The position numbers and the translations under genes are program-made. The notes beneath the pieces are model-generated. The model was not told where the DNA came from. It saw nothing but the letters and a program-made list of their open reading frames with translations, and made no database searches. This document shows, piece after piece, positions 7,798 through 16,896 of a DNA stretch of 56,710 nucleotides. Source of the DNA: Knoellia sp. Soil729. Lineage in GTDB: Bacteria; Actinomycetota; Actinomycetes; Actinomycetales; Dermatophilaceae. Numbering within the stretch: position 1 is the stretch's first letter; the number at the start of each line of letters is the position of its first letter. The stretch covers positions 665,139 to 721,848 of the forward strand of contig NZ_LMSA01000002.1 of NCBI RefSeq assembly GCF_001427985.1, read 5' to 3'.

Positions 7798-10623
7798 ATG
7801 AGCCCAGCAGGCACGGGTCGCAAGCTCGTCATCGTCGAGTCACCCGCCAAGGCCAAGACCATCGCCGGCTACCTCGGCGCCGACTGGGACGTCGAGGCGT
7901 CCGTCGGCCACATCCGCGACATCCCGACCCCGTCGGAGATGCCCGCCGACATCAAGAAGGGCCCGTTCGGTCGCTTCGGGGTCGACGTCGACAACGACTT
8001 CGAGCCCTACTACGTCGTCGACGCGGACAAGCGCAAGAAGGTCGCCGAGCTCAAGCGGCTGCTCAAGAACGCCGACGAGCTCTACCTCGCCACCGATGAG
8101 GACCGCGAGGGCGAGGCCATTGCCTGGCACCTCCTCGAGACCCTGCAGCCCAAGGTCCCCGTCAAGCGCATGGTCTTCCACGAGATCACCAAGGAGGCCA
8201 TCCAGAGGGCCGCCTCCAACACCCGCGACCTCGACACCGCCCTCGTCGACGCGCAGGAGACCCGCCGCATCCTCGACCGCCTCTACGGCTACGAGATCTC
8301 GCCGGTGCTGTGGCGCAAGGTCAAGGCCGGTCTGTCCGCGGGCCGCGTCCAGTCCGTCGCCACCCGCATGGTCGTCGAGCGCGAGCGCGAGCGCATGGCC
8401 TTCCGCTCCGCCAACTACTGGGACGTCGAGGGCGAGTTCACGCCCGACGCCGAGTCGTCCGCGTTCACCGCCCGGTTGTCCGTCGTCGACGGCCGCAGGG
8501 TGGCCACGGGTCGCGACTTCGGTGACGACGGTCGCCTCAGGGGCGAGGTCGCCCACCTCGACCAGGCCGCCGCCACCGGCATCGCCCACGCGGTCCTGGC
8601 CGCGGACGTCAGCGTCACCTCCGTCGCCGAGAAGCCGTACACGCGCCGCCCGAGCGCCCCCTTCACGACGAGCACCCTGCAGCAGGAGGCCTCGCGCAAG
8701 CTCCGCCTCTCGAGCAAGAACGCGATGCGCGTCGCCCAGCGGCTCTACGAGAACGGCTACATCACCTACATGCGAACGGACTCGACAGCCCTGTCGCAGT
8801 CCGCGCTCACCGCGGCCCGCCAGCAGGCCCGCGACCTCTATGGCGGCGACTACGTCCCCGACGCCCCGCGCAACTACGCCAAGAAGGTCAAGAACGCGCA
8901 GGAGGCCCACGAGGCCATCCGCCCCGCCGGAGACCGGTTCCGGACCCCGGCCCAGGTCGCCGGGGAGCTGCGCGGTGACGAGTTTGCCCTCTACGAGCTC
9001 ATCTGGAAGCGCACCGTCGCCTCGCAGATGGCCGATGCCAGGGGTTCCACTGCGACCGTCAAGCTCGGCGCCACCCTCGACCGCGAGGCACCCGCGGAGC
9101 AGGTCGAGTTCACCGCAAGCGGAACGGTCATCACCTTCCGAGGCTTCCTCGCGGCATACGAAGAGGGCCGGGACGAGCAGCGCAACGCGACCAAGGACGA
9201 GGAGCGTCGCCTCCCGCGCATGGGCGAGGGCACCGAGCTCAAGGTCCTGCGCGCCGAGGCCGACGGTCACGACACCTCTCCGCCGGCCCGCTACACCGAG
9301 GCCACGCTCGTCAAAGCCATGGAGGAGAAGGGAATTGGTCGTCCGTCGACCTACGCCTCCACCATCGGCACGATCCAGGACCGCGGCTACGTCTCGAGCC
9401 GCGGCAACGCTCTCGTGCCGTCGTGGCTGGCGTTCGCCGTGACGCGCCTCATGGAGGAGCACTTCACCCGGCTCGTCGACTACGACTTCACCGCGTCGAT
9501 GGAGGAGGACCTCGACCAGATCGCCGGCGGCAACGCCCAGCGCGCCACCTGGCTGAAGCGGTTCTACTTCGGTGACGAGGCCTCGACGAGCGAGGGGCTG
9601 CGCGACCTGGTGGCCGACCTGGGAGACATCGACGCCCGCGCGATCTCGACGATCGACATCGGCGACGGCATCGTCGTCCGCGTGGGCCGCTACGGCCCCT
9701 ACGTCGAGGAGGTCGCGCCCGCTGGTGTCGACCCCGTGACCGGCGAGGTCACGGAGGCGTATGCCGGTGACTCGGCTTCCGGTGAGCCCGCCACTCCGCG
9801 CCGGGCAACGATCAACGACGACATCGCCCCCGACGAGATGACCCCCGAGAAGGCACGCGAGCTGCTCGCGACGGCCGCCGACGACGGCCGCGTGCTCGGG
9901 CAGGAGCCCGAGACCGGGCGCGACATCATCGCCAAGTCCGGGCGCTATGGCCCCTACGTGACCGAGGTGCTGCCCGAAGAGGTTGCCGCCCTCAAGGGCA
10001 AGGCCAAGGTCAAGCCGCGCACCGCATCGCTCTTCAAGGACATGGACCTCGCGACGATCGACCTCGAGACCGCGCTCAAGCTGCTGTCCCTGCCCCGCGT
10101 CGTGGGCGTCGTCACCGAGACCGTCACCGGCGAGGACGGCAAGGAGACGCAGAAGCAGGTCGAGATCACGGCGCAGAACGGTCGCTACGGTCCCTACCTC
10201 AAGAAGGGCACGGACTCGCGCTCGCTCGAGACCGAGCAGCAGCTGTTCGACATCACGCTCGAGCAGGCCGAGGCGATCTATGCCCAGCCCAAGCAGCGTG
10301 GCCGTGCCGCCGCGAAGCCTCCGCTCAAGGAGTTCGGCCCGGACCCCGTGTCGGGCAAGCCGGTCGTGGTCAAGGACGGACGCTTCGGCGAGTACGTCAC
10401 CGACGGTGAGACCAACACGACGCTGCGTCGTGACGATGACCTCGAGACGCTGACCGCCGAGCGGGCCTTCGAGATGCTCGCGGAGAAGCGCGCCAAGGGC
10501 CCCACGACGCGCAAGCGAGCGGCCAAGAAGACGGCGAAGAAGGCCACCACGAAGAAGGCGACGGCCAAGAAGACTCCCGCGAAGAAGGCGATGGCGAAGA
10601 AGGCCGGCACCACGAAGGCCTGA
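7798..10623 (+). CDS. topA: DNA topoisomerase I
   Basis: A 941-aa type IA topoisomerase that relaxes negative supercoils behind polymerases. The TOPRIM domain has VIVESPAKAKT (Glu14) and the acidic TDEDREGEAIAWHL motif (residues 99-112). The catalytic Tyr324 is in GYITYMRTDST. The C-terminal part has several topoisomerase C-terminal repeats (GRYGPYVEEV, GRYGPYVTEV, GRYGPYLKKG, GRFGEYVTDG) in place of zinc fingers, followed by a Lys/Ala-rich tail (AKKTAKKATTKKATAKK), as is usual in actinobacteria. Start ATG at 7798. The gene is intact and of typical length. Confidence 0.97.
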   Translation: MSPAGTGRKLVIVESPAKAKTIAGYLGADWDVEASVGHIRDIPTPSEMPADIKKGPFGRFGVDVDNDFEPYYVVDADKRKKVAELKRLLKNADELYLATDEDREGEAIAWHLLETLQPKVPVKRMVFHEITKEAIQRAASNTRDLDTALVDAQETRRILDRLYGYEISPVLWRKVKAGLSAGRVQSVATRMVVERERERMAFRSANYWDVEGEFTPDAESSAFTARLSVVDGRRVATGRDFGDDGRLRGEVAHLDQAAATGIAHAVLAADVSVTSVAEKPYTRRPSAPFTTSTLQQEASRKLRLSSKNAMRVAQRLYENGYITYMRTDSTALSQSALTAARQQARDLYGGDYVPDAPRNYAKKVKNAQEAHEAIRPAGDRFRTPAQVAGELRGDEFALYELIWKRTVASQMADARGSTATVKLGATLDREAPAEQVEFTASGTVITFRGFLAAYEEGRDEQRNATKDEERRLPRMGEGTELKVLRAEADGHDTSPPARYTEATLVKAMEEKGIGRPSTYASTIGTIQDRGYVSSRGNALVPSWLAFAVTRLMEEHFTRLVDYDFTASMEEDLDQIAGGNAQRATWLKRFYFGDEASTSEGLRDLVADLGDIDARAISTIDIGDGIVVRVGRYGPYVEEVAPAGVDPVTGEVTEAYAGDSASGEPATPRRATINDDIAPDEMTPEKARELLATAADDGRVLGQEPETGRDIIAKSGRYGPYVTEVLPEEVAALKGKAKVKPRTASLFKDMDLATIDLETALKLLSLPRVVGVVTETVTGEDGKETQKQVEITAQNGRYGPYLKKGTDSRSLETEQQLFDITLEQAEAIYAQPKQRGRAAAKPPLKEFGPDPVSGKPVVVKDGRFGEYVTDGETNTTLRRDDDLETLTAERAFEMLAEKRAKGPTTRKRAAKKTAKKATTKKATAKKTPAKKAMAKKAGTTKA

Positions 10624-10632
10624 CCCACACCC

Positions 10633-10696
10633 CGACTTCGTGCCCTCCTGGGACACACGAGCCCATCGGGCTGTGTCGCAGAAGGGCACGAGTTCG
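10633..10696 (+). terminator. Long hairpin after topA
   Basis: cgtgccct/agggcacg forms an outer stem and gacaca/tgtgtc with gccc/gggc an inner stem, starting about 10 bp after the topA stop. It is probably the topA terminator. Confidence 0.55.
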
Positions 10697-10840
10697 GTTA
10701 TTCGGGTGCCAGGAATGTGGTGGTGAGTTCTCGCGATCACCGAGCGCCATCGAGCCCGCGGCCGTAGTCTGACTCTGCCGTGCCAAGGGGGCCGGTCGTT
10801 GCGGACGGGGAGTGTCCGCCCGAGCCAAGGGGCCAGCACG

Positions 10841-11318
10841 ATGCGCACCACCCTTCGACGACGGCTGTCCGCTCTCGGGGCACTGGCTTTGTTCACCACC
10901 TTCTTCAGCGCCACACCGGGCGCGTCCGCGGAAGCCGGTGACACGGCATACCCGACCCTCAACGCGGTCACGATGACGAGCTCCACAGTGACGGCGCGGC
11001 TGGAACGTCTACACCGCAGTCCTCCAGGTCGGTGACTTCTCCGGCGACCGCCACGCCGACCTCGTGGCTCTCGACACCGCCGGCCGGCTGTGGCTCTACC
11101 GCGGCAACGGACGAGGTGGCTTCGCCGAGCGCACACAGATCGGCCACGGCTGGGGCTCCTTCGGGGCGGTCCTGCCGCTACGAGACTTCAACGGCGACGG
11201 CAGAGCCGACATCGGCGCCATCACCATGGAGGGCAAGCTGCTCGTGAGTCCCGGCAACGGTCGCAGCGGCTTCCTCGCCGCCAAGCAGATCGGCACCGGA
11301 TGGCACACCTTCTTCTGA
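10841..11318 (+). pseudogene. Remnant FG-GAP/VCBS secreted protein gene
   Basis: The first 40-50 codons encode a signal peptide nearly identical to that of the next gene (MRTTLRRRLSALGALALFTT, cleavage near GASAEA). Near 11000 the frame jumps directly to codons matching the C-terminal part of the same family, in another frame: GWNVYTAVLQVGDFSGDRHA, then DFNGDGRADIGAI and GTGWHTFF before the stop at 11318. The middle, about 550-600 codons in the paralogues, is missing. This is the outcome expected from an internal deletion in a third paralogue. A promoter-like TAGTCT and a leader resembling that of the gene at 13665 are still present. Confidence 0.82.
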
Positions 11319-11347
11319 TCTGCTGCAGCCACGAAAGGTCACGTCCG

Positions 11348-13555
11348 ATGCGCACCACCCTCCGCCGATTCTTCTCCGCACTTGGATCCGCGGTGCTCGT
11401 GGCCACGTTCACCATGGCCTCCCCGGCTCATGCCGAGGAACCGCACTACAGCCTGACGGCATTGTCCGTCGAGGGTGCAGTCACACCCACAACGACGGCC
11501 ATGCTTCGGTACTCGCTCTCTGGCACGCTACCTCTCCGCATTGAAGCGAGACTTCTCAACAAGGCTGTCGGCACAGTGTCGGTGCCACTCGTCCCAACGC
11601 CCACCGCCACTGGCTCACACAGCATCATCTGGGACGCGCGTTGGCCAGCTGGAAAGTACGAGCTCCAATCACTCCGACTCGTCGACCCCGGTGGCTTGTT
11701 GGGAGAGAGCTACGAGTCCGACGGTCGTATCCTGCGCGGGGGCGTCACGGTAGGTCATCACGCCATCGACTTCGGCACCATTGCGTACTCGATCTCCGGA
11801 CCCCAAACCAACGAACTCGCCCCTGCAACGCTCGTTGGCCTCAAACTCGGAGCACGGCCCCTTGCGCCGGGGGCCTTCTCGATTCAGGTGAACACCAGCG
11901 ACGTCCAGTCCACCCTGCGGACCGTGACAGCCCAGTGGAGCGGCGCAGCCAGTGCAACCGGGGACAACGTGGCGACTGGCCTCTCGACCATCGCAGGACG
12001 TGCCCAGTCGGCCGGTCACAAGACCCTCGAAACCATCACGCTGACCGATCAGTATTCGATGACCTCGGTCTACTCCCGCGATGGGACGGTCGCCCACAAC
12101 GGATACGCCTCTACGACGAAGCACGCTTTGGATTTCGCAGAGTTCGACCTGGATGTCCCAGACCTTCCCGCGCGCATCTCTCCACAGATCTCGAGCCTCT
12201 CCTGGAAGAAGCGCTCCCAGTATGCGGATGAACCCTCGATCCTTACGGTCACTGTCACGGATGACAGCCATGACCCCGTCCTTCTCGATGGATGGTGGAC
12301 CAACCCCAACCTCGCGGGCAGCCAAGGCCCCCAGGAGGTCAAGCTCCAGCCTGGTATCCCGACCGATGTCCGCGTCCCCTCGATGTGGGCCGGAGTGAAC
12401 TCGCTTCAGACCATCCAGTTGGTCGACGGCGCGGGAAACGGATCGAGCTACCGCCGCGATGGGACGTGGATCCATGGACCTGGCGTGACGGAGCACCATC
12501 TTTTCGACTTCAGCTCGTTGGACCTCACCCTTCGACCATCGAGTCCAGCGGTCTCGATCCGACCTCGCCCCTTCGGAGCGCGGATGGTTTGGCACGCGAG
12601 CGGGCAAGCCGTCGACACGAAGTCCTCATTGCGCATCACGGTCAGCCCGGGCGGCAAGGTCATCGATCTACCGGCCACTTCCGTCGGTGGCCGCACCATC
12701 GACGTTCCCGGGCTGGCGAATGGCACCTCATACACGGTGACCGCCGTGATGCGCAGCCAGTGGGGCGACGGTCGGCCAACCAACTTTGTTGTCCGACCCA
12801 TGCCCTCCACGAACGTTTTCGCTGTCAGGGACGCCTCAGGAGACAACAGGGTCGATGTCGTTGCCCGCAAGCCCAGCGGGGTTGTCCCGGACGGGGACGC
12901 CTACGTCTATCCGACCAACGGACGCGGGGCTTTCGGTCCCAAGTACGTCGCATTCAGCGCGCGGGACAACGAGTGTGAGCGCGTGGCGCCCGCGGACGTC
13001 CAGTCCGATGGTGAGGTGCTGTGTTTCGGGCCGACCCTCCTGGCGAAGCGGGCCCCTGGATACGGCTACCTGCTCGGCACCTCTGGATGGTCATCCATGC
13101 GGTTCGTCGACGGCGGCCATGACCTCACAGGGGACGGCCGGCCTGACCTCGTCGGGGTGACCGCCGACGGAGTCATGAAGGTCTACCAGACCGGAAGCAA
13201 GACCCACATCGTCTCCACCACCACCTTGGGTAGCGGCTGGAACATCTACACCGCCGTCTTCCAGACCGGCGACTTCTCCGGTGACCGCCGGGCAGACCTC
13301 GTCGCACTCGACACAACCGGTCGCCTCTGGCTCTACGCCGGCAACGGCCGGGGCGGATTCGCATCACGCGTCCAGATCGGCACCGGCTGGGGGAACTTCG
13401 GAGCGGTGCTCCCACTGCGAGACTTCAATGGCGACGGCAAGGCCGACATCGGCGCCATCACCATGGACGGCAAGCTGTTGATGTATCCGGGCAATGGTCG
13501 CAGGGGCTTCCTCCCCGCCAAGCAGATCGGCACCGGGTGGGGCGGCTTCTTCTGA
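11348..13555 (+). CDS. Secreted FG-GAP/VCBS repeat protein
   Basis: A 735-aa exported protein. Signal peptide residues 1-29 (cleavage after AHA, before EEP). The long N-terminal part is predicted beta-sandwich, with segments that each end in a similar phrase (SVYSRDGTV, SSYRRDGTW), suggesting three repeated domains, then a fibronectin-like stretch (ANGTSYTVTAV). From about residue 490 there are FG-GAP/VCBS repeats with Ca-binding loops: DASGDNRVD, DLTGDGRPD, DFSGDRRAD, DFNGDGKAD. It ends IGTGWGGFF. There is no sortase signal or membrane anchor, so it is probably released or wall-associated. Such repeats form beta-propellers in adhesins and lectin-like proteins; the ligand is unknown. It probably shares the promoter of the upstream remnant. 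Confidence 0.85.
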   Translation: MRTTLRRFFSALGSAVLVATFTMASPAHAEEPHYSLTALSVEGAVTPTTTAMLRYSLSGTLPLRIEARLLNKAVGTVSVPLVPTPTATGSHSIIWDARWPAGKYELQSLRLVDPGGLLGESYESDGRILRGGVTVGHHAIDFGTIAYSISGPQTNELAPATLVGLKLGARPLAPGAFSIQVNTSDVQSTLRTVTAQWSGAASATGDNVATGLSTIAGRAQSAGHKTLETITLTDQYSMTSVYSRDGTVAHNGYASTTKHALDFAEFDLDVPDLPARISPQISSLSWKKRSQYADEPSILTVTVTDDSHDPVLLDGWWTNPNLAGSQGPQEVKLQPGIPTDVRVPSMWAGVNSLQTIQLVDGAGNGSSYRRDGTWIHGPGVTEHHLFDFSSLDLTLRPSSPAVSIRPRPFGARMVWHASGQAVDTKSSLRITVSPGGKVIDLPATSVGGRTIDVPGLANGTSYTVTAVMRSQWGDGRPTNFVVRPMPSTNVFAVRDASGDNRVDVVARKPSGVVPDGDAYVYPTNGRGAFGPKYVAFSARDNECERVAPADVQSDGEVLCFGPTLLAKRAPGYGYLLGTSGWSSMRFVDGGHDLTGDGRPDLVGVTADGVMKVYQTGSKTHIVSTTTLGSGWNIYTAVFQTGDFSGDRRADLVALDTTGRLWLYAGNGRGGFASRVQIGTGWGNFGAVLPLRDFNGDGKADIGAITMDGKLLMYPGNGRRGFLPAKQIGTGWGGFF

Positions 13556-13664
13556 TTGCCGGGCTCCACGGCACGGCAACGACTATTCTTTCGCTGCCGT
13601 GCCGTGGGGACGGTCGCACCGCGGGATGACGCATCGCCCGCCGCCATCCGAGAGGGCAACGCCA

Positions 13665-15575
13665 GTGCCCAGCACCCTCCGACAACTCCTGTCGTCCCTC
13701 GCCATCGCCTGCCTCGGGGCCACAGCCTTCGCTTCGTCCGCCAGCGCAACCGCCACGGCGGACACGACCGCGCCCATCCTCACCCGGGCGACCCTGCCCG
13801 AGGGCACCTACGGCCCAATGGGCGAGCACCAAGCCATGACGTTCTCACTCACCGTCACCGACGAGAGCAACATCAAGTACGTCGTGATTCGTCACCTCCA
13901 TGAGGATCCGGCGCTCAGGGCCACTCCGCTCGAGGCGCGCTGGTATGGCGACGACCTCGATGTGCAGGCGCTGACCTGGACGACGTCCGGTTGGTACTCC
14001 AACCAGTCACCACTCGACGGCCCCTACCTCGGATCCTCCATCTATGTCGAGGACGTTGCGGGCAACGGCGCTGAGTACCGCTCCGATGGCTCCGTCCGGT
14101 ACTCGAGCGGTGCCACCGGAACCCATGAGGTCGACCTGAGCCTCCGCCTGACGGTCGCTGCGGGACGTGATGTCACACCTCCAGTGCTGAGCAGTTTCTG
14201 GGCGCCCGAACAGGCCGTGGCCGGTTATGCCGGTCCGGAAGCCTTCTTCTCCTTTGACGTCGTGGACCCGATCCTCTCCACGATCAACGTCTTTGGCCGG
14301 GTGGGTGACGGGCAGGAGATCGACTTCGGCCGGGAGACAGCCCTGTACGGCCGGCAGAGAGGAAGCATCCTGTTCCGGCCGTCAACCATCGGCGAAGCAC
14401 GTGTCACCCGCGTGGTTCTGACCGACAGCAACGGCAACCGGTCGACCTACTCCGCCGACGGTCGGGTCCTGAACCAGCCAGCGCTCGGCCTCCCGGTGAC
14501 GACCACCGAGCACGATCTGGGGCTGGCCTCCCAAGTGACCCGCATCGTGTCCCCGACGATCGTCGGTCTCGGCGCCACCCCGAAGACAGGTTCCATCGAT
14601 ATCGCATGGTCCCAGCCCGCCTTCAACGCCTACCGCCTCACCGTCCAGCCCGGCAACAAGATCATCACTGGCGAAGTCGACTGGTCGGTCGGCTACACGC
14701 GACATGCGACCATCACGGGTCTGACGAACGGGGTGGCGTACACCGTAGCGGTCACGCAGGTCACCCAGCAGGGCCTGGACCTCGACTCGGCGACGGTCAC
14801 GGCGGCTCCCCGGATGGGTCCTGTCCGGGTGTTCGGCACCGGCGACCGCAGCAAGGACGGACGCGCCGACCTCTGGGCCGCCCTCGCCCCGACGGCCACC
14901 AACCGCGCAGCCACCTGGCGCATCTACCAAGGTGCTGGCGGTGGCAAGTTCAAGAGCACCTTGAGCACCACGATCCCCGCGACCCGGGCACCGATCCCGG
15001 GATCCTCGACCGGCAAGGGGCCCGGAGCACCACTCGGGGTGCTCTATCTCAACGGTGGCGACCTCATCCAGCCGACCACCACCAGTACCCGCGTCCTCGG
15101 TCATGGGTTCAACGTCTTCCGCACCATCGACGCCTCATCGGACCTCACCGGTGATGGCATCGCCGACCTCATCGGCATCACCCCCGCCGGAGACTTCTAC
15201 CGCTACACCTCCACCTCCACCGGGGCCATCGGACGGGGCGTGCGACTCGGCGGCGGCTGGCAGACCTTCCAGGCTGTCTTCTCACCCGGCGACTTCGACG
15301 GTGACAAGCGCTCCGACATCGTGGGCGTCGATGGCCTCGGCAAGCTCTGGCTCTACCCCGGCAACGGACGCGGCGGCTTCCTCACCAAGAAGCAGATCGG
15401 CAGCGGCTGGGCCGGCTTCGGTTCGGTGTTGCCCATGCGTGACTTCTCCGGAGACGGCAAGGTCGACATCGGCGCCATCACCATGGACGGCAAGCTCCTC
15501 ATGTATCCCGGCAACGGACGCGGCGGCTTCCTCACCAAGTCCCAGATCGGCACCGGCTGGGGCGCCTTCCTCTGA
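13665..15575 (+). CDS. Secreted FG-GAP/VCBS repeat protein (paralogue)
   Basis: A 636-aa paralogue of the preceding gene. The GTG at 13665 is preceded by gagagggc, a good ribosome-binding site, and opens on a signal peptide (VPSTLRQLLSSLAIACLGAT, cleavage near ASA). N-terminal beta-domains contain EDVAGNGAEYRSDGSV and LTDSNGNRSTYSADGRV, the same phrases as its neighbour. A fibronectin-like segment (LTNGVAYTVAVTQV) follows, then Ca-binding FG-GAP loops (DRSKDGRAD, DLTGDGIAD, DFDGDKRSD, DFSGDGKVD). The C-terminus is GTGWGAFL. It converges on the minus-strand gene at 15579 with only 3 bp between stops. Its own promoter-like TATTCT lies upstream of a leader shared with the remnant at 10841. Confidence 0.86.
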   Translation: MPSTLRQLLSSLAIACLGATAFASSASATATADTTAPILTRATLPEGTYGPMGEHQAMTFSLTVTDESNIKYVVIRHLHEDPALRATPLEARWYGDDLDVQALTWTTSGWYSNQSPLDGPYLGSSIYVEDVAGNGAEYRSDGSVRYSSGATGTHEVDLSLRLTVAAGRDVTPPVLSSFWAPEQAVAGYAGPEAFFSFDVVDPILSTINVFGRVGDGQEIDFGRETALYGRQRGSILFRPSTIGEARVTRVVLTDSNGNRSTYSADGRVLNQPALGLPVTTTEHDLGLASQVTRIVSPTIVGLGATPKTGSIDIAWSQPAFNAYRLTVQPGNKIITGEVDWSVGYTRHATITGLTNGVAYTVAVTQVTQQGLDLDSATVTAAPRMGPVRVFGTGDRSKDGRADLWAALAPTATNRAATWRIYQGAGGGKFKSTLSTTIPATRAPIPGSSTGKGPGAPLGVLYLNGGDLIQPTTTSTRVLGHGFNVFRTIDASSDLTGDGIADLIGITPAGDFYRYTSTSTGAIGRGVRLGGGWQTFQAVFSPGDFDGDKRSDIVGVDGLGKLWLYPGNGRGGFLTKKQIGSGWAGFGSVLPMRDFSGDGKVDIGAITMDGKLLMYPGNGRGGFLTKSQIGTGWGAFL

Positions 15576-15578
15576 ACG

Positions 15579-16358
15579 TCACCACTCGACGCGGGAGACC
15601 TCGCGCCAACGAGTGAGCATCGCCTCATCGGTGGTGACGATCTCGTTCCCGCGGTTCCACAAACCGAGGTAGAGCTGTGCTGCCGTTCCACTGAACCTCA
15701 CTTTGGCTGTGGCCAGCTCGCCTGAATCGCTCGTATGCCGTGTGGTCACTGCTGGCTCTTGGCTCACCGCGACGAGCCAAGCGGCATCGACGTCGATGGG
15801 GGACACCGCAATTCGCACCAGCGCATCGCTGCGGAGCCGACTCTTCGATCGCGGCAGAAAGCCGGTGAGCAGCTCGTCGAGCCCATCAGCAGCGAAGGGT
15901 GGGTCGATCTCGGCATCGTTGGCGGACGGCATACGAGCAAGGTGTGCGGACAGGGCGTCAAAGGCATGGATCGTCGTCTCATGGCACTGTCGGCGAGCCC
16001 AGAAGTCTCGCGCCGAGGGCGCATCCTTGAGGAAGACCAGCGCCTTGAGGTTGGCATGTGCGTCCTCGAGAGCCTCCACGAGCTCCAGCGAACCTTCGAT
16101 GAGCCACTCGACCGGATCGGACTCGGCCAACCCCTCCTCCCTGAAGCCATCGGGCGAGTCCGCTGCGTCCGAGTCGCCGAGAACCACGGCCGTCGCCCAG
16201 CGATGGACCATGCCCTGGTGTGCCACCAGGTCGCGCACGCTCCAGCCCGGGCACGTCGGCACCGCCGCGTCCGGACCAGCAGCCCACGCTTCCTCGCCCA
16301 GTCGGTGTGCGGCGACCGAGATCGCTGCCAGGTGCTGCTCGAACCTCACCGTCCCCAT
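15579..16358 (-). CDS. TIGR03083-family (maleylpyruvate isomerase-like, DinB fold) protein
   Basis: A 259-aa predicted metal-dependent protein with the four-helix DinB/MDMPI fold. The N-terminal CPGWSVRDLVAHQGMVHRW carries a metal-ligand His, and RRQCHETTIHAFDA supplies two more, matching the H-x-E and HxxxH pattern of the family. The C-terminal part (RFSGTAAQLYLGLWNRGNEI) is the usual second domain. Members are mycothiol-dependent enzymes or of unknown function, and actinobacteria make mycothiol. The substrate here cannot be told. The stop lies 3 bp from the stop of the convergent FG-GAP gene. Confidence 0.85.
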   Translation of the reverse strand: MGTVRFEQHLAAISVAAHRLGEEAWAAGPDAAVPTCPGWSVRDLVAHQGMVHRWATAVVLGDSDAADSPDGFREEGLAESDPVEWLIEGSLELVEALEDAHANLKALVFLKDAPSARDFWARRQCHETTIHAFDALSAHLARMPSANDAEIDPPFAADGLDELLTGFLPRSKSRLRSDALVRIAVSPIDVDAAWLVAVSQEPAVTTRHTSDSGELATAKVRFSGTAAQLYLGLWNRGNEIVTTDEAMLTRWREVSRVEW

Positions 16359-16441
16359 CTTGGCGCCACGTCGCCCGATGTGACGGCTGGCACGGGTTCC
16401 CCTTCCTTGTCGGCATGGCTACCCACGAGTAGGGTCGGTTC

Positions 16442-16894
16442 ATGACCGATATCGATCCCACCACTTTCGCCACGATGGAACCGGCCGAGTTCACCCAGAC
16501 CATCAAGAAGCTCTCCGACAAGGAGATCAACGAGATCATGGGTGGGGAGCACCGCCAGTTCATCCTCGACGGGATCTTCGGACGCTTCCCCACGCTCTTC
16601 GTCCCCGACAAGGCCAAGGGCACCGATGCGCGCGTCAACTGGCGCATCACCGGCGGCCCCGGCGGCACGGACGACACCTACGCCGTCGTGGTCAAGGACG
16701 GGACCTGCACGGTGGAGAAGTCACCGACGCAGGAGCCCACGACCTCGCTCATGCTGGGACCCGCCGAGTTCGCGAAGCTCATCACCGGTTCGGGCAACCC
16801 GACCATGATGGTGATGATGGGCAAGATCAAGGTGCGCGGCGACCTCAGCGCGGCCATGGCCTTCCAGAACTGGTTCGACACGCCCAAGAGCTGA
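16442..16894 (+). CDS. SCP2 sterol-binding-domain protein
   Basis: A 150-aa cytoplasmic lipid-carrier-like protein. The body is an SCP2 fold: NWRITGGPGGTDDTYAVVV, then PTTSLMLGPAEFAKLITG and NPTMMVMMGKIKVRGDLSAA, the conserved C-terminal GKIKVxGD motif. A short helical N-terminal extension precedes it. TAGGGT lies 6 nt before the ATG at 16442, so the transcript is probably leaderless. The acyl-CoA synthetase starts 2 bp after its stop, so it likely works with that enzyme on fatty acyl or sterol-like substrates. Confidence 0.88.
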   Translation: MTDIDPTTFATMEPAEFTQTIKKLSDKEINEIMGGEHRQFILDGIFGRFPTLFVPDKAKGTDARVNWRITGGPGGTDDTYAVVVKDGTCTVEKSPTQEPTTSLMLGPAEFAKLITGSGNPTMMVMMGKIKVRGDLSAAMAFQNWFDTPKS

Positions 16895-16896
16895 TC

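Larger units (their letters stand above)
10999..15575 (+). repeat. Threefold direct repeat of FG-GAP-encoding DNA
   Basis: The final ~320 bp of each of the three family members (10999-11318, 13235-13555, 15255-15575) are closely similar at DNA level. They encode GDFSGDR/GDFDGDK, RLWLY, GNGRGGF, PLRDFNGDG and IGAITMDGKLL. The last gene also carries the GNGRGGFLTK module twice internally. These repeats give substrates for recombination and gene conversion. Confidence 0.85.

Noticed and set aside
7840-11136. Long open frame antisense to topA (1098 codons)
   Set aside because: It is the shadow expected opposite a GC-rich gene; composition is Arg/Gly/Val/Leu-rich, no domain, and topA is certain.
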